A stretch of 5,778 bases of DNA, from contig DRGF01000192.1 in the NCBI GenBank assembly GCA_011050175.1, forward strand, positions 1-5,778, read 5' to 3'. Each line of letters opens with the position of its first letter. Position 1 is the first letter of the stretch. This stretch comes from Thermococcus sp. (lineage in GTDB: Archaea; Methanobacteriota_B; Thermococci; Thermococcales; Thermococcaceae). Positions 1-5,778 of the stretch are shown here, piece by piece. A program made the position numbers and the translations under genes. The notes under the pieces are model-generated. The model did no database searches, was not told where the DNA came from, and worked only from the letters and a program-made list of their open reading frames with translations.

Positions 1-10
1 AGGTGATATC

Positions 11-688
11 ATGGTCAGGCTTCCCTACATGGACGGCTTCTATGAGCTGCGCCCGAGCAAGATTGTGGCTCTTGCAAAGAACTACGCCGAGCACGCAAAG
101 GAGATGGAGAGTGACGTCCCTGAAAGGCCGGTCTTCTTCCTCAAACCGCCGAGCGCTTTAATCGGTTCCGGAGAACCGATAATCCTGCCGAGGATGAGCA
201 ATCGCGTTGACCACGAGGTCGAGCTCGCCGTTATAATCGGGAAGCGCGCAAAGCGCGTGCCCAAAGAAAAAGCGATGGACTACGTGATGGGCTACACGAT
301 ACTGCTCGACATCACGGCGAGAGACCTTCAGGCTGAGGCCAGGGAAAAGGGCCTTCCCTGGACAATTGCGAAGGGCTTCGACACATTCGCGCCCGTCGGG
401 CCGAGGATTGTGGACAAACGCGAGCTGAATATAGACGACCTTGAAATAGGTCTAAAGGTGAACGGCGAGCTGAGACAGCTCGGGCGGACGAGCGAGATGG
501 TCTTCAAGGTTCCGGAGCTGATAGAGTACATAAGCTCAGTCATGACACTCGAACCGGGCGACATAATAGCGACCGGAACTCCGGCCGGAGTCGGCCCGCT
601 GAGGCACGGGGATAAAGTTGAGGCGTGGATAGAGGGCATTGGAAAGGTCGAGTTCGATGTTCTGGCCGAGGGCTCGATACTGTGCTGA
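11..688 (+). CDS. FAH-family hydrolase/decarboxylase (FAHD1/YcgM-like)
   Basis: This 225-residue protein is a single-domain member of the fumarylacetoacetate hydrolase (FAH) superfamily, which cleaves or decarboxylates acylpyruvate-type 2-oxo acids (acylpyruvate hydrolysis, oxaloacetate decarboxylation) in the cytoplasm using a divalent metal. In order the sequence shows: NYAEHAKEM at 24-32, with the lid pair His28/Glu31; FLKP with Lys45; DHEVELAV at 67-74, with metal ligands Glu69 and Glu71; LLDITARDLQ with the third ligand Asp100; Lys121 in AKGFD; NGELRQLGRTSEM at 151-163; and LEPGDIIATGTPAGVGP at 180-196. From memory these match the human FAHD1 residues His30, Glu33, Lys47, Glu71, Glu73, Asp102 and Lys123 with the same spacing. 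Length is full for the family. The ATG is preceded by AGGTGAT (1-7), a strong ribosome binding site. The exact substrate cannot be told from sequence; oxaloacetate or a short acylpyruvate is the best guess. The next gene has its own promoter, so no operon is needed. Confidence 0.93.
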   Translation: MVRLPYMDGFYELRPSKIVALAKNYAEHAKEMESDVPERPVFFLKPPSALIGSGEPIILPRMSNRVDHEVELAVIIGKRAKRVPKEKAMDYVMGYTILLDITARDLQAEAREKGLPWTIAKGFDTFAPVGPRIVDKRELNIDDLEIGLKVNGELRQLGRTSEMVFKVPELIEYISSVMTLEPGDIIATGTPAGVGPLRHGDKVEAWIEGIGKVEFDVLAEGSILC

Positions 689-695
689 GAAACTC

Positions 696-710
696 TTTTA
701 AGTTTTAAAT
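696..710 (+). promoter_or_regulatory. Promoter boxes for the lipoprotein gene
   Basis: Two overlapping archaeal TATA-like boxes lie between the stop of the FAH gene (686-688) and the next start: TTTTAA at 696-701, behind a GAAACTC BRE-like stretch, and TTTTAAAT at 703-710. The first would start transcription near 724-725, giving a leader of about 10 bases that carries the GGGTGG ribosome binding site. The second would give an almost leaderless message. The same T-rich stretch (694-714) could also end the FAH transcript. Confidence 0.6.
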
Positions 711-733
711 TTTTACATCACGAGGGTGGTTTG

Positions 734-1072
734 ATGGTGAGAGCAGGCGTTGTCATTTTCATAGTTTCCATTTTGATGCTCTCTGCGGGCTGTATTAAGG
801 GTGGCAACTTCGTTTACTCCAAGGGAAAAACGCTTTCACCGGGAAAGGAGCTTGAGTATCCCTTCACGGGCCCAGTAAACCTGAGCGTGAAAATAACCTC
901 AAACATACCGGTTGAAGTTAAGATAATGGGAGGCGGCAGTGTTCTGAAAGACTTCGGTGAGACCACGAAGGTGGACGCCGTTGTCCCGCTTCCAGAAGGC
1001 AAATGGGAAGTGGTAATCAAAAACACCGGCAACGAGACCGCAAAGCTCGACATCGAGCTGAGGGGTTCGTAG
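734..1072 (+). CDS. Small predicted lipoprotein, beta-rich extracytoplasmic domain
   Basis: The 112-residue product starts with a short signal sequence (hydrophobic residues 4-18) ending in a lipobox, LSAGC, with Cys20 as the predicted lipidated residue, so it should be anchored to the outer face of the cytoplasmic membrane. The remaining 90 residues alternate hydrophobic and polar residues (for example LSVKITSNIPVEVKIMG and KWEVVIKNTGNETAKLDIEL), as expected of a small beta-sandwich. I do not recognise a named family and give no function. The ATG at 734 is chosen over an in-frame TTG at 731 because the ATG sits at better spacing from GGGTGG (724-729). Its stop codon abuts the stop of the minus-strand gene that follows. 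That neighbour is also a small membrane-anchored protein with a similar C-terminal pattern, so the two may be related or work together. Confidence 0.8.
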   Translation: MVRAGVVIFIVSILMLSAGCIKGGNFVYSKGKTLSPGKELEYPFTGPVNLSVKITSNIPVEVKIMGGGSVLKDFGETTKVDAVVPLPEGKWEVVIKNTGNETAKLDIELRGS

Positions 1073-1456
1073 TTACTTTTCGTCCACCAGCTTCACCGAA
1101 ATCCACTGCATGCTTTTCTCCTCGTTTTTTACAACGAGGACGTAGTCTCCATCTGGAATTTCAATATCTTCGAGCTCGACATTCTTAACGTGCTCCCAGG
1201 CCTGATAATAATTGAAAGGTTCACCGTCCTTGAGCTTTCGGAGGTCTTCCTTACGGAGGATATAGACGCTTATCTCGCCATTCGCTCTTACGTAGCCGTT
1301 TAAGGTGGAGTCCCCGACGAGTCTGTACTCGCGGTAGTCGTTGAGGTTGGTCTTCCACTCGTAGTTGAAGTTTCCGTAGTTGGTGGATACATAATACCCT
1401 GCTCCTACAACAGCCAAGAGGAGTGCGAGGCCAAGGACGGCTGCACGGGACTTCAC
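1073..1456 (-). CDS. Small membrane-anchored protein of unknown function
   Basis: From a GTG start this encodes 127 residues: a basic tip (VKSR), one membrane segment at about residues 5-22 (AAVLGLALLLAVVGAGYY), then a roughly 100-residue domain that should lie outside the cell. The domain has the pattern GYVRANGEISVYIL at 54-67, a charged stretch containing FNYYQAW (81-87), then IEIPDGDYVLVVKN at 98-111 and a final strand. This resembles the beta-sandwich modules often found attached to archaeal and bacterial membrane and secreted proteins. I know no function for it. The frame stays open upstream to an ATG at 1528, but that start lies upstream of the likely promoter. The GTG is preceded by GGTGGT three bases away, so I chose it. 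The cytoplasmic tail is then very short. The stop codon (TAA) directly abuts the TAG of the convergent lipoprotein gene. Confidence 0.72.
   Translation of the reverse strand: MKSRAAVLGLALLLAVVGAGYYVSTNYGNFNYEWKTNLNDYREYRLVGDSTLNGYVRANGEISVYILRKEDLRKLKDGEPFNYYQAWEHVKNVELEDIEIPDGDYVLVVKNEEKSMQWISVKLVDEK
1119..1140. repeat. 8-bp perfect inverted repeat with T-rich loop, possible terminator
   Basis: TCCTCGTT (1119-1126) and AACGAGGA (1133-1140) are perfect complements around a six-base TTTTAC loop. The plus strand reads a T-rich tract from 1113 to 1130 here. The element lies inside the coding sequence of the minus-strand gene, about 50 bases past the stop of the lipoprotein gene. It could therefore end the plus-strand transcript, which would then be antisense to the 3' end of the minus-strand gene. 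It may equally be a by-product of coding sequence. Confidence 0.35.
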
Positions 1457-1479
1457 ATGACCACCATGAAGAGTAGTGA

Positions 1480-1494
1480 ATATATGCTTAAAAG
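1480..1494 (-). promoter_or_regulatory. Promoter boxes for the minus-strand membrane protein gene
   Basis: Read on the minus strand, CTTTTAAG (1494-1487) follows an A-rich BRE-like stretch. Its centre lies about 34 bases before the GTG, predicting a start near 1465 and a leader of about 9 bases that begins at the GGTGGT ribosome binding site. A second box, ATATAT (1485-1480), is centred about 26 bases before the GTG and would give a leaderless message. A further TTTAAA lies upstream at about 1517-1522. Confidence 0.5.
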
Positions 1495-1704
1495 TTTTGC
1501 TGGCTGGGTAGCATCGTTTAAAGGGCATCCTTATTTACTGTTGCTCTCACAGATAGGAATCCCATTTGGTTTGCTGGGGGATTTTCTAGGACATCTTTCA
1601 AATCTGTGTATTAAATAGATCGTTGTTCGTGTCATCCTACTAATCCTCAAAATTTTTTCGAGAGAGCGGTGTCGTAATGTGCGTTGTTGTCTATTTCTCT
1701 ATAT

Positions 1705-1732
1705 TGTTGATGAATTTATATTCATGCCAACA
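1705..1732. repeat. Imperfect inverted repeat upstream of the OPT gene
   Basis: The left arm is TGTTG-ATGAAT (1705-1715) and the right arm is ATTCAT-GC-CAACA (1720-1732), around a TTAT spacer. That makes 11 pairs with a two-base bulge; the inner six pairs are perfect. It lies about 85 bases upstream of the OPT promoter and is not followed by a T-run on either strand. A regulator binding site is therefore more likely than a terminator. No known archaeal operator was recognised in it. Confidence 0.4.
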
Positions 1733-1804
1733 CAAAAAACGGCATAAAAGTCTGTTCTGACTCATTTTTGGTTTTAAATCCGCGTTCTTGGCTTTTATGG
1801 GGCT

Positions 1805-1819
1805 GAAAAACTTTATATT
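1805..1819 (+). promoter_or_regulatory. Promoter of the OPT operon
   Basis: GAAAAAC (1805-1811) fits an archaeal BRE and TTTATATT (1812-1819) a TATA box, together the best promoter in the window. Transcription should start near 1840-1843, leaving a leader of about 60 bases before the ATG at 1902. That is longer than the leaders predicted for most other genes here. A small inverted repeat, CTCC-AA-GGAG, lies at about the start site (1834-1844). Confidence 0.75.
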
Positions 1820-1901
1820 TTGGAACGGACTAACCTCCAAGGAGTACGCATTCCTTAATTATGTGGACATGGATGTCTATAACTGTGCAGGGGGTTGAGA
1901 G

Positions 1902-3653
1902 ATGGCGAACACTGACCTGAAGTTGGAGAAAGCTACCTCAAAGCGTTCAGGTTCTAACGGAAAATACCGTGAGATAACTCCCGCGGCTATAATTCTAGGT
2001 GTCCTATGGGGCGCCTTCATGGCGGCCAGCTTCACCTACGCGGGAATGATAATGGGCTTCACCTCCGGCGGCTCGGCCATAGCTGCCATCGTCGGCTGGG
2101 GAGTCCTCAGGGGAATCCTCAAGAAGGGAACCGTCGTTGAGAACAACATCGTTCAGACAGTAGCCTCTGCAGTCAACATCTCAGTGTCGGGAGTCATCTT
2201 CACTATCCCGGCGCTCTACATCATGGGACTCCACAAGGAGATAAACACCATGTACTTCTTCCTCGCCACCGCGGCAGGAGCAATACTGGGAATCACCTTC
2301 ATAATCCCGCTGAGGAAGCAGATGATCGAGATTGACAGGCTCCGCTTCCCGACCGGAACCGCCGTTGCAACCGTTCTCAAGACCCCGGGAAGCGGAATCG
2401 AGAAGGCCAGGCTGCTCTTCATCGGCATGGCCGTCAGCGCTATCGTCTACCTCGTCCAGCAGTTCCCGGTGCTCGGCCTCCCGGAGATAATCCCCGAGTA
2501 CATTGACCTCGGTGCCATACTCCACCTCCCCGAGTGGGTCAGCCTTGCCATGGCCCTCTCGCTGATGGTCTTTGGAATGGGTCTCATCACCGGAAGGAAC
2601 GGTCTCATAGTCCTCGCCGGTGGAATACTCTCGTACTACATCATCACGCCCATAGTCAAGACCCTCGGCTGGCTCCCGAGCGACGTGACCGGAGGAGCTG
2701 TTAGTGACTTCGTTTACTCCAACATGACCAGGCCGCTCGGTATCGGAATGCTCCTCGGCGGCTCGATAGCCGGACTGATACTCTCCATGCCGGTTATCAT
2801 AGTCGCCCTCAGGAGCATAGCCAACGCGAGCAAGCTCGGAACCGGCAGGAACGAGGAGCTCCCGATAAAGTACCTCTACGCTGGAATAACCCTCGCGTTC
2901 CTCCTTCTGCTGGTCACAGCGTACCAGCTTGGCGGCCTCGGCTTCGGCAGGAGCCTGCTCACGGCACTCGTCGGTGTCGCATGGATATTCGTCGCTTCAC
3001 TGCTCGTCGCCATGTCCACTGGAATGACCGACTGGAGCCCGGTTTCAGGTCTCTCCCTCGTGTCGGTCATGATACTCCTCTACCTCACCAACAAGCAGGT
3101 TCCGCTCACCATACTCCTCGGAGCCACCGTCGGTGTCGCTATCTCCGGTGCCGCTGACATGATGCAGGACCTCAAGACCGGCCACCTCGTCGGTGGTATC
3201 CCATCCAGACAGCAGAAGGTCGAACTCCTCACCGCTTGGATAGGTCCGATAATAGCCCTCACCGTCGTCGGCCTCATCTGGAAGGCCTACGGTATCGGAA
3301 ACGAGATGGTTCCGGCCCCGCAGGCAATGGCCCTCAAGTCCATGGTCGAGGCTATCCTCGGTGGCAATGTTCCGGTTGACAAGTTCATAGCTGGAGGAAT
3401 CCTCGGCTTCGCCCTCTCCATGAGTGGCATACCGGGACTTGGAGTCCTCGTTGGTCTCTCAATGTACCTGCCGATGCTCTACATCCTGCCCTACGGACTT
3501 GGCTGTGTTGTCCACGAGTTCCTCAAGAGGAAGAGGGGCAACGAGTTCATAACCGAGAAGGTTCTCCCAGTTGCAGCAGGACTGATGGTCGGAGAGGCGG
3601 CGATGACGCTCCTGTTCGCCGTCCTTACCGTCATGGGAGTGCTCCACCCGTGA
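1902..3653 (+). CDS. OPT-family oligopeptide transporter
   Basis: The 583-residue product is a polytopic membrane protein of the oligopeptide transporter (OPT) superfamily, proton-coupled importers of peptides or metal-peptide/siderophore complexes. A hydrophilic tail of about 22 residues precedes REITPAAIILGVLWGAF (23-39), the typical entry to the first helix. Further family-like segments are VVENNIVQTVASA (78-90), LRFPTGTAVATVLK (147-160), GAADMMQDLKTGHLVG (416-431), PAPQAMALKSMVEAILGG (471-488) and GLMVGEA (560-566). I count about 14-16 hydrophobic helices, as expected. Length matches the prokaryotic branch, which is shorter than the plant and fungal one. The start is firm: an in-frame TGA at 1896-1898 lies just upstream and GGGGGTTGAG serves as the ribosome binding site. 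Codon use is strongly biased (CTC, GGA, AAG), suggesting good expression. The substrate cannot be read from sequence; peptide uptake is the default. It forms an operon with the next gene. Confidence 0.92.
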   Translation: MANTDLKLEKATSKRSGSNGKYREITPAAIILGVLWGAFMAASFTYAGMIMGFTSGGSAIAAIVGWGVLRGILKKGTVVENNIVQTVASAVNISVSGVIFTIPALYIMGLHKEINTMYFFLATAAGAILGITFIIPLRKQMIEIDRLRFPTGTAVATVLKTPGSGIEKARLLFIGMAVSAIVYLVQQFPVLGLPEIIPEYIDLGAILHLPEWVSLAMALSLMVFGMGLITGRNGLIVLAGGILSYYIITPIVKTLGWLPSDVTGGAVSDFVYSNMTRPLGIGMLLGGSIAGLILSMPVIIVALRSIANASKLGTGRNEELPIKYLYAGITLAFLLLLVTAYQLGGLGFGRSLLTALVGVAWIFVASLLVAMSTGMTDWSPVSGLSLVSVMILLYLTNKQVPLTILLGATVGVAISGAADMMQDLKTGHLVGGIPSRQQKVELLTAWIGPIIALTVVGLIWKAYGIGNEMVPAPQAMALKSMVEAILGGNVPVDKFIAGGILGFALSMSGIPGLGVLVGLSMYLPMLYILPYGLGCVVHEFLKRKRGNEFITEKVLPVAAGLMVGEAAMTLLFAVLTVMGVLHP

Positions 3654-3659
3654 GGTGAT
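3652..3659 (+). promoter_or_regulatory. Ribosome binding site overlapping the OPT stop codon
   Basis: GAGGTGAT, a near-perfect complement of the archaeal 16S rRNA tail, overlaps the TGA stop (3651-3653) of the OPT gene. It sits four bases before the ATG at 3664. It selects that ATG over the in-frame GTG at 3655, which lies within the site itself, and suggests that ribosomes finishing the transporter re-initiate on the next gene. Confidence 0.85.
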
Positions 3660-3663
3660 AGAA

Positions 3664-4176
3664 ATGAAGAAGCTCGTTGGAAACGTCCTACTCACAGCAG
3701 GTCTCATTGGAGGCGCCATAACCGCCGCCAGGATACCGCCCATGTGGGGAGGCCTCGCCGTTTCCCTGGCCATCATGGGAGCCGGTATCTTCCTCAGGCG
3801 CCAGGGTGAGAAGGAGGAGCTCCACAGGGCGGCCCAGAGCGGAACCGGTGGCGTCAAGGAGCTCGATGCACTCCTCACTGACGCCATCAACAGGATTGAG
3901 AAGATACTGGACGCCCCGCGCGAGGAGGTCGTCAAGGAGCTCACCAAGATCCTCGAGGAGCTCGACGAGTTCGCCGAGAAGGCCCAGCCCCTCAGGATAG
4001 AGGGTCTCATGACCTACGGAAACATCATGAGCATCTTCAGCAGGGGCGAGAGGGCCCTCAACAGGGCCTGGAGCGCCTTCGCGGACGGCTACGAAGAAGA
4101 GGGAAGGAAGTACCTCCGCTACGGCTACGAGGACCTCAAGGAGACCCTCAGCGCGGTCAAGGCCCTCAAGGTCTGA
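3664..4176 (+). CDS. Two-helix membrane protein with helical cytoplasmic tail, putative OPT partner
   Basis: This 170-residue protein has no family I recognise. It opens with a helical hairpin in the membrane, TM1 at about 4-22 (LVGNVLLTAGLIGGAIT...) and TM2 at about 26-44, joined by a tight loop containing RIPPMWGG. MKK before TM1 and RRQ after TM2 place both ends in the cytoplasm by the positive-inside rule. The tail from residue 48 onward is charged and almost all helical. The stretch at 64-108 (starting VKELDALLTDAINRIEKIL) has heptad-like spacing and may form a coiled coil. A second helical part at 113-168 is rich in Arg, Glu and Tyr. The gene starts 10 bases after the transporter ends, shares its ribosome binding site region and has the same codon bias. 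The context suggests a subunit, stabiliser or regulator of the OPT transporter; this is inference from position and topology only. Confidence 0.82.
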   Translation: MKKLVGNVLLTAGLIGGAITAARIPPMWGGLAVSLAIMGAGIFLRRQGEKEELHRAAQSGTGGVKELDALLTDAINRIEKILDAPREEVVKELTKILEELDEFAEKAQPLRIEGLMTYGNIMSIFSRGERALNRAWSAFADGYEEEGRKYLRYGYEDLKETLSAVKALKV

Positions 4177-4177
4177 G

Positions 4178-4197
4178 TTCTTTCTTTTCTTCTCTTT
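4178..4197 (+). terminator. T-rich terminator of the OPT operon
   Basis: A pyrimidine tract (TTCTTTCTTTTCTTCTCTTT) fills almost the whole 23-base gap after the TGA at 4174-4176. Such T-rich stretches without a stem are the usual archaeal intrinsic terminators. It serves the plus strand only. The convergent gene shows no T-run just after its stop, so its transcript may run into the 3' end of the OPT partner gene. Confidence 0.6.
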
Positions 4198-4199
4198 GG

Positions 4200-5332
<1,133 letters not shown>

Positions 5333-5420
5333 CTGGCCGGCCCGGGTGGGTATAACTTGGCTGTTGATGTTTTAGTTTAACATTTTCATTTATTCTCCGG
5401 TTAGCTCTGTTTGGGGTATT

Positions 5421-5428
5421 TTTATAAG
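5421..5428 (+). promoter_or_regulatory. Probable promoter of the peptide permease gene
   Basis: TTTATAAG at 5421-5428 is a good TATA box in the 263-base divergent region. It predicts a start near 5450 and a leader of about 110 bases. A weaker box, TGTATAGC (about 5531-5538), sits at the distance expected for a leaderless start at 5561 and is an alternative. Confidence 0.5.
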
Positions 5429-5468
5429 CCTGCACGGTTATCTACGAATGTACAACAGCGTCCTTGTG

Positions 5469-5488
5469 TGGGGTGTGATGACACCCTA
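5469..5488 (+). promoter_or_regulatory. Hairpin in the predicted permease leader
   Basis: GGGTGT (5471-5476) and ACACCC (5481-5486) pair perfectly around a GATG loop, and the flanking bases add a G-U and a T-A pair. The stem lies about 20 bases into the predicted transcript and about 75 bases before the ATG. No T-run follows, so a terminator is unlikely. It could be an RNA element or a protein-binding dyad. Confidence 0.4.
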
Positions 5489-5502
5489 ATTGCAGTTGCA
5501 AT
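5489..5502. repeat. Perfect dyad ATTGCA-GT-TGCAAT
   Basis: Six-base perfect arms around a two-base spacer begin right after the hairpin at 5469-5488. The compact symmetry is typical of a site for a dimeric DNA-binding regulator. At about 40 bases downstream of the predicted transcription start it could act as a roadblock or repressor site. No known archaeal operator was matched. Confidence 0.4.
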
Positions 5503-5560
5503 ACTTCGTTTGTGCGTTCCTGTATGTCTCTGTATAGCTCAATACCGGGGGAGATGCAAA

Positions 5561-5778
5561 ATGAAGCTCCCTCTCAAGAGCATTGCCCGGCTGGTGGCGA
5601 TATACCTCTGCGTCCTCCTGGTTATTGTCCTCGTTGCGGGGGTTGCCGCCAACAAAAATACTTGGCACTACGTTTATGACGCTGTAGAGTCTTTCAGGAT
5701 TTTTAATCCCGAGTTCTACTCTGAGCTTGAACGAAACGCCACCCGCGAGGGAATCAGCGTTGAGGAGTACTACTACAG
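5561..5778 (+). CDS. N-terminus of a probable DppB-like peptide ABC transporter permease (partial)
   Basis: The first 72 codons of a gene that continues past the window are visible. The protein starts with a short basic, cytoplasmic tip (MKLPLKSIAR), followed by one strongly hydrophobic helix at about 11-30 (LVAIYLCVLLVIVLVAGVAA) and then a polar segment with FRIFNPEFYSELERNATREG and SVEEYYY. A first helix followed by an extracytoplasmic segment ending in an E-G-x-S-x-E-E-Y pattern is what I associate with archaeal DppB/OppB-type permeases of peptide ABC transporters. The permease core and its EAA loop lie outside the window, so this is a tentative call. The ATG at 5561 is preceded by GGGGGAGAT (5547-5555) at suitable spacing. 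The frame is open upstream, but the only other start, TTG at 5510, lacks a ribosome binding site. No binding-protein gene precedes it here. Confidence 0.6.
   Translation, partial: MKLPLKSIARLVAIYLCVLLVIVLVAGVAANKNTWHYVYDAVESFRIFNPEFYSELERNATREGISVEEYYY

Larger units (their letters stand above)
1495..1901. other. A+T-rich gene-free region upstream of the OPT operon
   Basis: About 400 bases hold no convincing gene. The composition is much richer in A+T than the flanking genes. What can be seen, in order: an imperfect dyad around AAAATTTTTT (1646-1662), an inverted repeat at 1705-1732, a TTTTAAAT box at 1772-1779 and the probable transporter promoter at 1805-1819. The largest small reading frame with a plausible ribosome binding site is 27 codons (1677-1760), and its codon use does not look native. 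No tRNA, CRISPR repeat or insertion-sequence end was recognised. Confidence 0.6.

Noticed and set aside
1457..1528. Extension of the minus-strand membrane protein to the ATG at 1528
   Set aside because: The added 24 residues would place the promoter boxes at 1480-1494 within the coding sequence; the GTG at 1456 has GGTGGT three bases upstream and leaves a normal signal-anchor N-terminus.
2181..2525. Long minus-strand open frame inside the OPT gene
   Set aside because: It is a by-product of the G+C-rich codon bias of the OPT gene; the plus-strand frame has clear OPT motifs throughout, and the antisense product is low-complexity and resembles nothing known.
3459..4010. 183-codon minus-strand frame across the OPT end and partner gene
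   Set aside because: It crosses two well-supported plus-strand genes, and its Ser/Arg/Pro-rich translation is typical of an antisense shadow.
5335..5346. G+C-rich GGCCGGCC/CCCGGG patch between divergent promoters
   Set aside because: It is short and unaccompanied by further repeats; it could be a binding site but nothing else supports it.
5362..5369. Shared 8-mer TGTTGATG upstream of both transporter genes (also at 1705-1712)
   Set aside because: One shared 8-mer between regions of this size is expected by chance, and its distance to the promoter differs (about 50 versus 100 bases).
5486..5668. 60-codon minus-strand frame over the permease leader and start
   Set aside because: No promoter or ribosome binding site, and it is antisense to a gene with a clear membrane helix and start signal.
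5524..5679. Plus-strand frame with a CPRCGGC zinc-finger-like stretch
   Set aside because: It overlaps the start of the permease gene in another frame, lacks a ribosome binding site, and the Cys-rich motif arises from codons of the hydrophobic helix read out of frame.

Overview
The window looks like a stretch of a hyperthermophilic euryarchaeal chromosome, most likely Thermococcus or a close relative in the Thermococcales. The grounds are: archaeal promoter boxes (TTTTAA/TTTATA-type) at archaeal spacing from start codons; Shine-Dalgarno sequences of the GGTGAT type; charged, Glu/Lys/Arg/Val/Ile-rich proteins coded with many AGG, ATA and CTC codons; and a tRNA methyltransferase of the archaeal Trm14 type. 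The genus is inferred from style and not from a database match.

Layout, left to right. A fumarylacetoacetate-hydrolase-fold enzyme (11-688, +) is followed by a small lipoprotein (734-1072, +). The lipoprotein meets a small membrane-anchored protein (1073-1456, -) stop codon to stop codon with no base between them. Both small proteins appear to carry a beta-rich domain outside the cell. A gene-free, A+T-rich stretch of about 440 bases (1457-1901) follows. It holds the promoter of the minus-strand gene, a clear promoter for the next gene and an imperfect inverted repeat.

The central unit is a two-gene operon: an OPT-family transporter (1902-3653, +) and a small two-helix membrane protein with a long helical cytoplasmic tail (3664-4176, +). 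The ribosome binding site of the second gene overlaps the transporter's stop codon, so the two are probably translationally coupled. The small protein is a candidate accessory subunit of the transporter. A pyrimidine-rich tract then ends this operon against the convergent Trm14-type tRNA guanine-N2 methyltransferase gene (4200-5297, -), whose promoter spacing predicts a leaderless mRNA.

A divergent intergenic region (5298-5560) leads to a gene that runs off the window (5561 onward, +), probably the N-terminus of a DppB-like peptide ABC transporter permease. Its predicted leader is unusually long and carries two adjacent inverted repeats. If both transporter calls hold, the window carries two peptide-uptake systems of different mechanism, which fits a peptide-fermenting organism. 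Nothing points to a mobile element, CRISPR array, rRNA or tRNA gene. I did not find a clearly new system. The best leads are the OPT partner protein, the convergent pair of extracytoplasmic proteins, and the two regulatory-looking regions upstream of the transporters.
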